5,004 nt of DNA from Gammaproteobacteria bacterium (GCA_029859555.1 JAOUCV010000183.1:1-5004); one strand, 5' to 3'. Counted from the first letter of the stretch, positions 1 through 4,878 are shown. Notes: a model not told the origin generated them from the letters alone. Program-made: numbers and translations.

Positions 1-498
1 TTCCGAAATATCCACTGTGACACCTGATTCAAGTACTTCATGATCCTTGCGTATAAAAAACTCCGCCTGTGACTCGGGAAAAAAATCGTAATCATTCTTG
101 CCCATGAGCTCATGGCTCGACAATCCCAGTAACTCTTCCCCGGCGTGATTGATGCGTATAAAGCGCAGGTATTTGGCATCCTTGATAAAGACCATGCCGG
201 GAATGTTATCGAAAACCGAATTAAGAAAGCGCTCCGCTGTCTTTGCAGCTTCGCTGATTTTATGCTCACGTCTTAGCAGGATTTGAACATAGCTTGCGAA
301 GCCGACTGCCACTATAAGCACGGCCATTCGCGTCCAGATATCGTGGTAAGTGGGATTCAGCAGTATTTCGATGAAGCTCCCTCTGCCGGACACAAACACA
401 TCAACGATTACGTCGATGGCATAAAAGCCAATTCCCACGAGAAGCCCTATCCAGATAATGCTATATCGCTCGGGTGGAGTACTGTTATTTCCAGCCAT
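1..498 (-). CDS. Membrane-bound PAS-domain sensor protein (N-terminal part, runs off the left edge)
   Basis: The 166 visible residues start at ATG 496-498; an in-frame stop at 514-516 excludes a longer start. Residues about 13-36 and 58-75 are hydrophobic and form two membrane segments with a short loop between them (F42, NPTYHD at 48-53). A charged linker (RREHKISEAAK, 76-86) leads into a PAS domain from about residue 91, with the typical FDNIPGMVFIKD (96-107), an N117 core residue, GEELLG, and GKNDYDFFP (133-141). The frame stays open to the window edge. In this family such a front end feeds a histidine kinase or a GGDEF/EAL output module, which would lie beyond the left edge, so the output cannot be called. 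It lies 131 bp downstream of the hemerythrin gene in the same orientation. The hemerythrin could act with it in signalling, but that is inference. The PAS call is strong; the ligand is unknown. Confidence 0.87.
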   Translation of the reverse strand, partial: MAGNNSTPPERYSIIWIGLLVGIGFYAIDVIVDVFVSGRGSFIEILLNPTYHDIWTRMAVLIVAVGFASYVQILLRREHKISEAAKTAERFLNSVFDNIPGMVFIKDAKYLRFIRINHAGEELLGLSSHELMGKNDYDFFPESQAEFFIRKDHEVLESGVTVDISE

Positions 499-537
499 TT
501 GGATGTTCTCTTGTTACTCTATATGCACTAGGTAAAA

Positions 538-566
538 AGTGTATGCGGAGACAGGGGCGTTGTGAA
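538..566 (-). promoter_or_regulatory. Candidate sigma70 promoter for the PAS sensor gene
   Basis: Read on the minus strand, TTCACA (561-566) and TACACT (538-543) are separated by exactly 17 bp, matching 5/6 and 4/6 of the sigma70 -35 and -10 consensus. Transcription would start near 531, giving a leader of about 30 nt before the sensor ATG at 498. An AAGAG stretch about 10 nt before the ATG could serve as a weak ribosome binding site. This suggests the sensor gene can be transcribed independently of the hemerythrin gene. Called by eye only. Confidence 0.4.
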
Positions 567-629
567 ATAGCTGCCGCTTTTGAATGCCCGCCTCGGAGCA
601 GAAGCGGTGTTTATCAACAGGGTTGTCGC

Positions 630-1172
630 CTAGAGGGATTTGTATATTAGCTCATATTCCTGTCTTGTTTTGTCTCCAAATATTGGATCTTCGTAATCAG
701 GAATAAGAGCGGAAATACTTTCCCAGTTCTCGTTGCTTAGATGTGCTGCGATATACGGGTATATATTTTTTTCCTCAAACAAAAGGTGCGACCGCTCCCG
801 AATTATTAATGCGGATATCTTGTCCCCGATGTCTGTGATGTCAGGTTTTTTGCCAGTGAGCCCGGGTCCTGCTGCTTGTATTGCATTTTTTATCAGGCTA
901 TCAATTTCCGAGTGGTCCTCCATCAGTATATTAACGTTCTCGTGGAACTTTTTATTACTGCGACCTTCTTTGGATATAGTCGAAAACACAGCATATTCCG
1001 CTGGATGATGTATGCGCGACGGATAGTCCTGAATATATATCAGGATGCGCTGAAGCATCGGATGACTTGCAGAAGATCCACGATAGATATCAATTAGCAG
1101 CCGCTCAAGAAGACATAGAATACTTCTGAGGTTGTCGTGATCCTTGTACAGGGTCTCGATTGTCAGCTTCAC
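630..1172 (-). CDS. Hemerythrin HHE-domain protein
   Basis: This 180-residue soluble protein has the ligand pattern of a non-haem di-iron hemerythrin four-helix bundle. It shows H12 (KDHDN), H55xxxE59 (IHHPAE), H87 (MEDHSEI, possibly with H77), and H129xxxE133 (SHLLFEEKNIYP). The complete H...HxxxE...H...HxxxE set means the metal site should be intact. Known relatives bind O2, sense O2 or NO, or repair iron-sulfur centres (the YtfE type). This protein lacks the N-terminal Cys-containing ScdA domain of YtfE, so I do not transfer that role. The start is GTG 1170-1172, with an in-frame stop three codons upstream. The next Met is residue 39, which would lose ligand H12, so GTG is favoured although no good Shine-Dalgarno is seen. 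The C-terminal stretch after about residue 145 is outside the core bundle. It sits between an HMA-like gene and a PAS sensor on the same strand. Confidence 0.93.
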   Translation of the reverse strand: MKLTIETLYKDHDNLRSILCLLERLLIDIYRGSSASHPMLQRILIYIQDYPSRIHHPAEYAVFSTISKEGRSNKKFHENVNILMEDHSEIDSLIKNAIQAAGPGLTGKKPDITDIGDKISALIIRERSHLLFEEKNIYPYIAAHLSNENWESISALIPDYEDPIFGDKTRQEYELIYKSL

Positions 1173-1270
1173 AGGTAATCAACACATCCTGGAATCAGAT
1201 TTCACCACAAAAATACCGTGACGACTGGTTTCAACATGCCGGGTAATTTCAAAATGCATATTGTGGAAGC

Positions 1271-1298
1271 CACCTGCTTACGCGGATTGATTCAGGTG
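1271..1298. repeat. Short inverted repeat CACCTG/CAGGTG upstream of the hemerythrin gene
   Basis: CACCTG (1271-1276) and CAGGTG (1293-1298) form a 6-bp dyad with a 16-nt spacer, about 100 bp upstream of the hemerythrin GTG. A regulator site is possible. The dyad is short enough to occur by chance, and no convincing FNR, NsrR or NarL site was seen nearby. Confidence 0.2.
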
Positions 1299-1311
1299 TC
1301 GCAAAGGTCTC

Positions 1312-1331
1312 GGGCCGGACAAACCTGGCCC
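1312..1331 (-). terminator. GC-rich hairpin after the HMA-like gene, weak terminator candidate
   Basis: GGGCC (1312-1316) pairs with GGCCC (1327-1331), and an inner GG/CC pair with a one-base bulge extends the stem over an ACAAA-type loop. It starts about 20 nt beyond the HMA-like stop codon on the minus strand. There is no proper U-tract after it (the transcript continues GAGACCTTTG), so it may attenuate rather than end transcription. Confidence 0.3.
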
Positions 1332-1351
1332 TTCGATAGAGCCTCGTATGC

Positions 1352-1600
1352 TTATAGAAAGACTTTTCTTTTGACATCACCATTCAGGCGTTTGACTTTT
1401 TTGTAGATAGCGTCTGGCGTTGTGACAGTTGGGTCATATTCGACAACTATGATATCAGGATTTTTCTTGCTGAACTCGGCATAGATAATGCCTTCTTTCC
1501 TGAGAATCCTTGTCTCTAGCCCGTTTTTTTGATCCGGGTGCCGGGTCTCCGGTGACTCCAGATCAAGCTCAAGTCCGAATTTGTGTGTTAATGCGTTCAT
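1352..1600 (-). CDS. Small HMA-like (ferredoxin-fold) protein lacking metal-binding cysteines
   Basis: The 82-residue protein starts at ATG 1598-1600, preceded by GGGGGTGA, a near-consensus Shine-Dalgarno. Residues about 28-78 read like the beta-alpha-beta-beta-alpha-beta layout of heavy-metal-associated domains. There is a helix ending in KEGI (35-38), a strand ending AEFSKKN (41-47), strand IIVVEYDP (50-57), then a TTPDAI helix start (60-65) and VKRLNG (69-74). The VxYDP...T..(A)I...V..LxG pattern is the usual C-terminal half of HMA domains. The CxxC metal motif is absent; the protein has no Cys at all, and the first strand/helix is diverged. It is therefore more likely a structural or regulatory domain than a copper or mercury chaperone. 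It is the first gene of a same-strand series with hemerythrin, 179 bp apart. The fold assignment is inference from pattern; that it is a real gene is well supported by its start region. Confidence 0.72.
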   Translation of the reverse strand: MNALTHKFGLELDLESPETRHPDQKNGLETRILRKEGIIYAEFSKKNPDIIVVEYDPTVTTPDAIYKKVKRLNGDVKRKVFL

Positions 1601-1625
1601 CGTTCACCCCCGGGGCATTATCAAG

Positions 1626-1670
1626 CTGTTATTATGATGCTTGCTGACATCGCATCTATGATGCTAACAG
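1626..1670. promoter_or_regulatory. Nested repeat cluster upstream of the HMA-like gene, possible operator
   Basis: The 45-bp block is bounded by a CTGTTA/TAACAG dyad (1626-1631 and 1665-1670). It contains a 9-bp direct repeat TATGATGCT at 1633-1641 and 1657-1665 (24 bp apart), plus a GATGC/GCATC dyad (1636-1640 and 1652-1656). It lies 26-70 bp upstream of the HMA-like ATG, where a promoter is expected. The minus strand also carries CATAAT here as a possible -10, but without a good -35 at the right spacing. The arrangement resembles paired binding sites for a transcription factor; the factor is unknown. Confidence 0.35.
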
Positions 1671-1876
1671 GCTGGACAGGGGCGGGGATATTGTGGAATC
1701 TACGCATAAATGGCAGATATTGGATGAATTGCCGAGATCCGGAATGGGTTGTCTCCGGTCCTTTAGAGAAAACATATTTAGAATCAGTCCCAGGATTTGT
1801 TTCCGCCCGGAACCGGTCATCCCCGTGCTTCATCTGTACTTCCGTTTTGCTGCAGAATCGGACATAGCCAATACAT
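1671..1876. other. Gene-poor stretch before an unassigned terminator; possible sRNA or very small gene
   Basis: No protein family is recognised here on either strand. On the plus strand a GTG at 1693-1695, preceded by GCGGGGAT, opens a 61-codon frame ending in TAA at 1876-1878, directly before the terminator hairpin at 1877-1905. Another plus frame begins at ATG 1634. The 61-codon translation (starting ESTHKWQILDEL, rich in Arg, Pro and Phe) has no domain I can name and no transmembrane segment. Its placement right against a terminator is the only support for a small protein or an sRNA. A minus-strand frame over the same bases starts inside the terminator and is unlikely. Confidence 0.25.
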
Positions 1877-1905
1877 AAAAACGGCCCCGAAGGGCCATTT
1901 TCTTT
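1877..1905. terminator. Bidirectional intrinsic terminator
   Basis: GGCCC (1883-1887), loop CGAA (1888-1891) and GGGCC (1892-1896) form a tight GC stem. It is flanked by AAAAA (1877-1881) on the left and TTTTCTTT (1898-1905) on the right, so A/T pairing lengthens the stem across one C-A mismatch. Both strands end in a U-tract (TTTTCTTT on plus, TTTTT on minus). No confident gene ends at it: the next plus gene begins 200 bp downstream and the minus gene lies on the far left side. This hints at an unrecognised transcript at 1634-1876, or at an insulator between units. Confidence 0.6.
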
Positions 1906-1980
1906 CACGAGGGTCGATATTTATTCAATATGTCCTAAACTTTATAACACGACTAATCAGGTGAGGGGTGAGCCAATTTT

Positions 1981-2010
1981 TTGTCTGGTAATTCAGAGTA
2001 AATCTGTAAC
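1981..2010 (+). promoter_or_regulatory. Weak candidate promoter for the DUF6455-like gene
   Basis: TTGTCT (1981-1986) and TGTAAC (2005-2010) are 18 bp apart and match 4/6 bases each of the sigma70 consensus. The leader would be about 90 nt. The whole 1906-2109 gap holds no gene. It also contains a 5-bp dyad AACCA/TGGTT (within 2008-2026) and an isolated TTGACC (2023-2028) without a matching -10. Low confidence. Confidence 0.2.
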
Positions 2011-2097
2011 CACACAGTTTGGTTGACCCTGTCTGAAGCGGTGCAGCTTGGAACTAACGCAAGACAGAAAAGTTAGCATGTGCCTGCCTCAGATGAT

Positions 2098-2103
2098 GGG
2101 GGG
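2098..2103 (+). promoter_or_regulatory. Ribosome binding site that decides the start of the DUF6455-like gene
   Basis: GGGGGG at 2098-2103 stands 6 nt before GTG 2110-2112, an ideal Shine-Dalgarno spacing. The upstream in-frame GTG at 2080 has no purine-rich stretch at a useful distance (AAAAGTTAGCAT precedes it). The start at 2110 is therefore preferred. Confidence 0.5.
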
Positions 2104-2109
2104 TGTTTC

Positions 2110-2448
2110 GTGAATTATTTACAAGACATGGTGTTGGTCATAGTGTTGGGTTCTGTTTGCATGATTATGCTGATCGGTGTCGTTTGTTGCTGCAACTACA
2201 GGCGTCGCTGTCGAAGAGATGTTATCGAAAGGATCGAGGGGTTGCGCATAGGCAAGATGCTGAACCATACCGGCATTAAACGTTCCAGATACCTTCGTAA
2301 AGCAAGCCCGCTCACGATAGAAAAGCATCTTCTGGTATGCAAGCGTTGCAGTACTATCGATATATGCGATGAATGCCTGAAACAGGGCAAGGATATTCAT
2401 GAAAGCTCGTTTTGTCGCAATTTCCGTGAGCTAATACGGTACCGATAG
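2110..2448 (+). CDS. Small membrane-anchored Cys-rich protein, DUF6455-like
   Basis: With the GTG start at 2110 the protein has 112 residues; a longer form from GTG 2080 adds ten. One strong membrane segment spans about residues 7-28 and ends in CCCNYRRRCRR, so by the positive-inside rule the C-terminus is probably cytoplasmic. The soluble part begins RIEGLRIGKMLNHTGI (41-56). It continues with YL (61-62), an H73 before C77xxC80, C86xxC89 and a final C102 in SSFCRNF. This RIxxML..GI..YL...(H)L..C..C....C(D)..L......FC.N spacing matches the DUF6455 family as I remember it. That family has no established function; the Cys set could hold a metal ion or form a redox centre. The gene stands alone and converges with a coiled-coil gene 46 bp downstream. 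Alternative: an unrelated zinc-ribbon-type protein. Being a real gene is well supported; the family name is from memory. Confidence 0.75.
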   Translation: MNYLQDMVLVIVLGSVCMIMLIGVVCCCNYRRRCRRDVIERIEGLRIGKMLNHTGIKRSRYLRKASPLTIEKHLLVCKRCSTIDICDECLKQGKDIHESSFCRNFRELIRYR

Positions 2449-2466
2449 ACAGGGAGAGTAATCGCG

Positions 2467-2490
2467 CAGTCCTGAATGATGACTGTTTAT
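2467..2490 (+). terminator. Weak hairpin terminator between convergent genes
   Basis: CAGTC (2467-2471) and GACTG (2481-2485) form a 5-bp stem with a 9-nt loop, followed by TTTAT. It lies 19 nt after the DUF6455-like stop codon and just before the end of the opposing coiled-coil gene at 2495, where a terminator is expected. The stem is short and the U-tract poor. Confidence 0.3.
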
Positions 2491-2494
2491 ACAG

Positions 2495-3040
2495 CTATTC
2501 AATTTCTAGCTTGTGAGCTTCCACCACATCTGCATACTGCTTCTGTAAGGCGGCATACTGTTCCTGCAGCAATTGCATTTCTACAGTATCGTTTTGCACT
2601 TGTGCATACAGCGAGTTCAACTTCTCTGCTGACTCACAAAGTTCACCACGCTGTTGTTCTATCTGCTCTGTCAGGCGGGCTTCGGCTAACTGGCTTTCCT
2701 TTATCTCTGCAAGCAGTTTCTTGTTGTCCGCACGTAATGACGCCAATTCCTTATCATATGCTGCAGCCATGCCGCCGGATTCACCAGCCTTCAGTTGTTC
2801 ATGTTCGCGCATCTTGATGTTCTGTATTCTAATTTTACCATTCGCATCCAGTATCCCTGTCCTGCCATCACTGGAGTTTTGCATTACAAGTTCCGGCGCC
2901 TGAAACATTGGCTTACGCAAGAACCGGAGCTCCCACCCTAGGTATTTTACCCCGGGTAGTGCCTGCTGCTGCGCTTCGTCCAGTATCTCTTGCAGATTTT
3001 CAGGGATTGAGCAATTACCTTTGCGTCTGTCATCATCCAT
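2495..3040 (-). CDS. Conserved-type hypothetical protein with C-terminal coiled coil
   Basis: The 181-residue cytosolic protein has no signal peptide and no membrane segment. The N-terminal part (about 12-80) looks like a small folded domain. It has helix IPENLQEILDEAQQQ (12-26), then strand-like LGWELRFLRKPMFQAPELVM (34-53), then a turn DGRTGILDANGKI (58-70). The WxLxFxRxPxFQ...V...DG..GxLxxxGxI pattern is one I associate with uncharacterised gammaproteobacterial proteins; I cannot name the family. Residues about 95-179 are a nearly continuous coiled coil rich in Glu, Gln, Lys and Leu with heptad spacing and no Pro, suggesting dimerisation or a scaffold role. The start is ATG 3038-3040 with a weak GGAA 12-15 nt upstream; the next Met (45) would break the N-terminal domain. 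It is divergent from the cytochrome gene across a MITE-bearing spacer. No function is assigned. Confidence 0.85.
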   Translation of the reverse strand: MDDDRRKGNCSIPENLQEILDEAQQQALPGVKYLGWELRFLRKPMFQAPELVMQNSSDGRTGILDANGKIRIQNIKMREHEQLKAGESGGMAAAYDKELASLRADNKKLLAEIKESQLAEARLTEQIEQQRGELCESAEKLNSLYAQVQNDTVEMQLLQEQYAALQKQYADVVEAHKLEIE

Positions 3041-3111
3041 GGTTCAGAATTCCATAATTACCAGATATACACTGGGTCAACTAGGATCATCTTATCAAGA
3101 ATCCAGCTCGT

Positions 3112-3142
3112 CTATTGGACTTAAGTCGTATAGATCCAATAG
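3112..3142. repeat. Inverted repeat CTATTGGA/TCCAATAG
   Basis: CTATTGGA (3112-3119) and TCCAATAG (3135-3142) are a perfect 8-bp dyad with a 15-nt spacer. The palindrome ACTTAAGT (3119-3126) overlaps the end of the left arm and the start of the spacer. It lies 72-102 bp upstream of the coiled-coil gene and just 8 bp outside the MITE. There is no U-tract, so an operator is more likely than a terminator. Confidence 0.45.
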
Positions 3143-3150
3143 TTCACTAA

Positions 3151-3184
3151 TAAAGGGCTCTGACCCGAATGGCACTTACTTAAG
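3151..3184 (+). repeat. Left terminal inverted repeat of the MITE
   Basis: Perfect 34-bp match to the reverse complement of 3363-3396. It starts TAAAGGGCTCTGACCC and ends GGCACTTACTTAAG. The match ends at 3150 outward (A opposite T) and at 3185 inward. Confidence 0.85.
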
Positions 3185-3210
3185 GTAGATAACGAGCAGA
3201 TTACGCCTTC

Positions 3211-3353
3211 CCGTCATTCCGGCGCAGGCCGGACAAAAGCGCGTAGCGCGTTGAACGCCCACAGGGGCGGCCCGCAGGGTGAGCAAAGCGAATAATCCAG
3301 GGAACGAAGCCACCGACGGTGCAGCTGGATCCCGGCCTGCGCCGGGATGACGG
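3211..3353. repeat. Inner REP-type inverted pair (GTCATTCC ... GGATGACG)
   Basis: The 22-nt arms 3211-3232 and 3332-3353 are inverted copies with one mismatch (T3218 against the C implied by G3346). They enclose about 99 bp with a GCGCGTAGCGCG repeat (3239-3250). Each arm is itself partly palindromic (CCGG...CCGG). Confidence 0.7.
3329..3348. repeat. Perfect 8-bp hairpin in the right inner arm
   Basis: ATCCCGGC (3329-3336), loop CTGC, GCCGGGAT (3341-3348): a stable REP-like stem-loop. It may stall transcription or protect RNA ends if transcribed toward the cytochrome gene; no T-run follows. Confidence 0.6.
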
Positions 3354-3362
3354 TGGTTTTGG

Positions 3363-3396
3363 CTTAAGTAAGTGCCATTCGGGTCAGAGCCCTTTA
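3363..3396 (-). repeat. Right terminal inverted repeat of the MITE
   Basis: Perfect 34-bp inverted copy of 3151-3184, ending AGAGCCCTTTA. It lies 99 bp upstream of the cytochrome ATG. Confidence 0.85.
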
Positions 3397-3495
3397 ATTG
3401 CCGGATTGTCGAAAAGTACTCCACCTGAGGCGCTGGCAGGGTGATATGGGTCAAGCAGCTGCTGAGTGTGCAGGGCGGCATGATAATATGCTGGT

Positions 3496-4395
3496 ATGAA
3501 AGGTCTCTCATCAATCATCGCGTTTCTGGTCCTGCTTGTTGGTATGCAGCAGGTGACGGCAAGAGACGAATATTTTCAGCGTGGTCGGTATATCTTCTTT
3601 GCGGCTGGCTGTATCTCCTGCCATACCGTCGATCTTCCGCTGGCAGGAGGGCGAGCCATTGATAGCCCATTCGGCACTTTCTATGGCCCGAATATAACAC
3701 CGCATCCCGGGCATGGTATCGGTAACTGGACACAGCAAGATCTGATTCGCGCATTACGCGAGGGTATCAGCCCGCAAGGCGAGCATTATTATCCAGCCTT
3801 CCCGTATCCTTCCTTCACCAGCATGACGCGCAAAGACATTATGGCGTTGTACACCTATCTGATGGCGCAACCCGCGTTCCCCAACAAAAACCGTCCTCAT
3901 GAGCTGGTCTGGTTTTTGTCCAACCGCTCCCTGATAGCGCATTGGAAACAGGGCAGGTTTACTCCAGGGGTATTACAGTTCGACCCGAATGAATCAAGAG
4001 CATGGAACCGTGGCCAGTATCTTGCCATGGCGCTGGGACATTGCAGCGAGTGCCACACGCCACGTGGAATGCTGGGTGGTCCGTGGATGGACCAGTACCT
4101 GGCAGGTACACGCGTGGGACCTGGTGGTACCCGGACCCCGAATATCACCCCGGATGAGGAAACGGGTATCGGTAACTGGACTCCTGAGGACCTGGAAATC
4201 TTTTTTTCCACCGGTCGTAAACCCGATGGCAGTTATCCGACCGGCCTTATGATGGAGGTGTTGGGGACCAGTAGCATGCGATTGACTGAACATGACCAGC
4301 ATGCGCTGGCACTATATTTAAGTTCGCTACCGCCGATCCACAATAACCTGGATGCAACAGAGGATCCGTTTCGGGGTCCTGACTTTTATGAATAA
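3496..4395 (+). CDS. Periplasmic diheme cytochrome c
   Basis: The 299-residue precursor has a Sec signal peptide (K2, hydrophobic 7-18, cleavage likely after VTA22) and two class-I cytochrome c domains. Domain 1 has C39-I-S-C42-H43, GPNITP (64-69), GIGNWT (74-79), and M110 in YPSFTSMT as the likely sixth haem ligand. Domain 2 has C183-S-E-C186-H187, PNITPDEETGIGNWT (215-229) and candidate Met ligands at 252/253 or 261. This arrangement is that of the diheme electron-transfer subunits that partner membrane or periplasmic dehydrogenases (alcohol/gluconate dehydrogenase type). No C-terminal membrane anchor is present, so the protein is probably soluble in the periplasm. The usual dehydrogenase partner is not in the window, so substrate and pathway are open. 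ATG 3496 is the first start after an in-frame stop at 3484-3486. No good Shine-Dalgarno is seen. The upstream 99 bp to the MITE hold a 10-bp palindrome AGCAGCTGCT (3454-3463) and TAATAT (3484-3489), which is too close to the ATG for a usual promoter. Confidence 0.93.
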   Translation: MKGLSSIIAFLVLLVGMQQVTARDEYFQRGRYIFFAAGCISCHTVDLPLAGGRAIDSPFGTFYGPNITPHPGHGIGNWTQQDLIRALREGISPQGEHYYPAFPYPSFTSMTRKDIMALYTYLMAQPAFPNKNRPHELVWFLSNRSLIAHWKQGRFTPGVLQFDPNESRAWNRGQYLAMALGHCSECHTPRGMLGGPWMDQYLAGTRVGPGGTRTPNITPDEETGIGNWTPEDLEIFFSTGRKPDGSYPTGLMMEVLGTSSMRLTEHDQHALALYLSSLPPIHNNLDATEDPFRGPDFYE

Positions 4396-4480
4396 GGTGT
4401 AAATGAATGCGTACTTCCTGACAGAGAGGGACAACAGACATTTAGAATTGCCAGTTAGCAGGTATTCTTTCAGGCATAAG

Positions 4481-4878
4481 TGTAAACCTCCCCAAATCAG
4501 TGCCACGTACTTTTAGAGTTTTCCCGCGCTGATCTGGCCATCAAATACTCCCTGGGTGTCAGCTCACCGAGCGAGTCACGGGGCCGTTCCTTGTTATATT
4601 CGCTAATCCAGCTATCTGTAATCTCGCGTACTTCAGCCAGCCGTCTGAAGGCATGCATATCCAATACTTCAGTTCGACAGGTCCGGTTAAATCGTTCAAC
4701 GCAAGAGTTCTGCGCCGGTTTTACCGGTTTGATAAATTCCAGCCGCATACCCTGTTCATCCGCCCATTCAGCCAGCGTTACCGGGATAAACTCCAAACCA
4801 TTGCCCATCCGGATCTTCATCGGGTAACCGCGCCAGGCCACCATGCGTTCCAGCACGCGGATCACACGGGCTGCCGGG
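4481..4878 (-). mobile_element. 3' remnant of an IS3-family insertion sequence
   Basis: The coding remnant (to about 4878) plus a terminal stretch running to 4481 make up the right end of an IS3-type element. The end starts TGTAAACCTCCCC, with the 5'-TG typical of IS3-family inverted repeats. OrfA, the first catalytic Asp region of OrfB and the opposite terminal repeat are all missing. The boundary at 4878 is approximate: it is where similarity to the transposase starts, directly beside the stop codon of the DUF1840-like gene. No target duplication can be seen, since only one end survives. The exact left end is inferred from the TG and from its distance to the transposase stop. Confidence 0.7.
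4497..4878 (-). pseudogene. Truncated, catalytically dead IS3-family transposase (OrfB C-terminus)
   Basis: About 125 residues of an rve/DDE integrase core are readable to the TGA at 4497-4499. They include VIRVLERMVAWRGYP, then IRMGNGLEF where active relatives have a D-N-G motif, then IKPVKPAQNS, VERFNRT, EYNKERP, DSLGELTPREYL. The Gly (codon 4803-4805, GGC) replaces the second catalytic Asp by what looks like a single A-to-G change. It lies exactly 35 residues before the conserved Glu of VERFNR, so the D35E spacing is preserved while the acid is lost. The N-terminal half, including OrfA and the first catalytic Asp, is absent. An ATG at 4901 extends the frame with eight unrelated residues that overlap the neighbouring DUF1840-like gene, so it should not be used as a start. 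Non-functional. Confidence 0.85.

Larger units (their letters stand above)
3151..3396. mobile_element. MITE-like element with 34-bp terminal inverted repeats and a nested REP-type pair
   Basis: The 246-bp element is bounded by perfect 34-bp inverted repeats and has no coding capacity for a transposase. Inside it is a second, independent inverted pair of the GTCATTCC/GGATGACG type that is scattered through many proteobacterial intergenic regions. Minus-strand translation of this part gives the well-known spurious HPGAGRDP/CPACAGMTG peptide, so no gene is annotated on it. The asymmetry of the spacers between outer and inner repeats (26 bp left, 9 bp right) suggests two layers of insertion. No clear target-site duplication can be fixed, because both flanks are AT-rich (ctaaTAAAGGG and CCCTTTAattg). 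It sits in the divergent region between the coiled-coil and cytochrome genes. Confidence 0.75.

Noticed and set aside
283..531. Plus-strand open frame of 82 codons
   Set aside because: Antisense to the sensor N-terminus; the minus strand gives two good membrane helices and a PAS domain with a clear start.
1178..1300. Possible FNR/CRP-type sites (TTGAT-like half sites) upstream of the hemerythrin gene
   Set aside because: Only isolated TTGAT half sites occur, without the matching ATCAA at the correct spacing; a sigma54 -24/-12 pair was also looked for and has wrong spacing.
1621..1908. Minus-strand open frame of 95 codons
   Set aside because: It starts inside the right side of the terminator hairpin, lacks a ribosome binding site, and its translation shows no domain or compositional sign of a real protein.
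2119..2400. Minus-strand open frame of 93 codons
   Set aside because: It is the antisense shadow of the DUF6455-like gene, whose membrane helix and ordered Cys motif make the plus strand the coding one.
2476..2817. Plus-strand open frame of 113 codons
   Set aside because: Antisense to the coiled-coil gene; the His/Ser/Ala-rich translation is what reversed Gln/Glu/Leu codons give.
3231..3331. CRISPR-like or tandem-repeat array inside the MITE
   Set aside because: The repeated elements are inverted, not direct, and there are no regularly spaced unique spacers.
3176..3514. Minus-strand open frame of 112 codons over the MITE
   Set aside because: Its peptide contains HPGAGRDP and CPACAGMTG, the usual spurious translation of GTCATTCC/GGATGACG repeats; it spans the repeats and overlaps the cytochrome start.
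3897..4302. Minus-strand open frames within the cytochrome gene
   Set aside because: They are antisense to two intact CxxCH haem domains, which clearly define the plus strand as coding.
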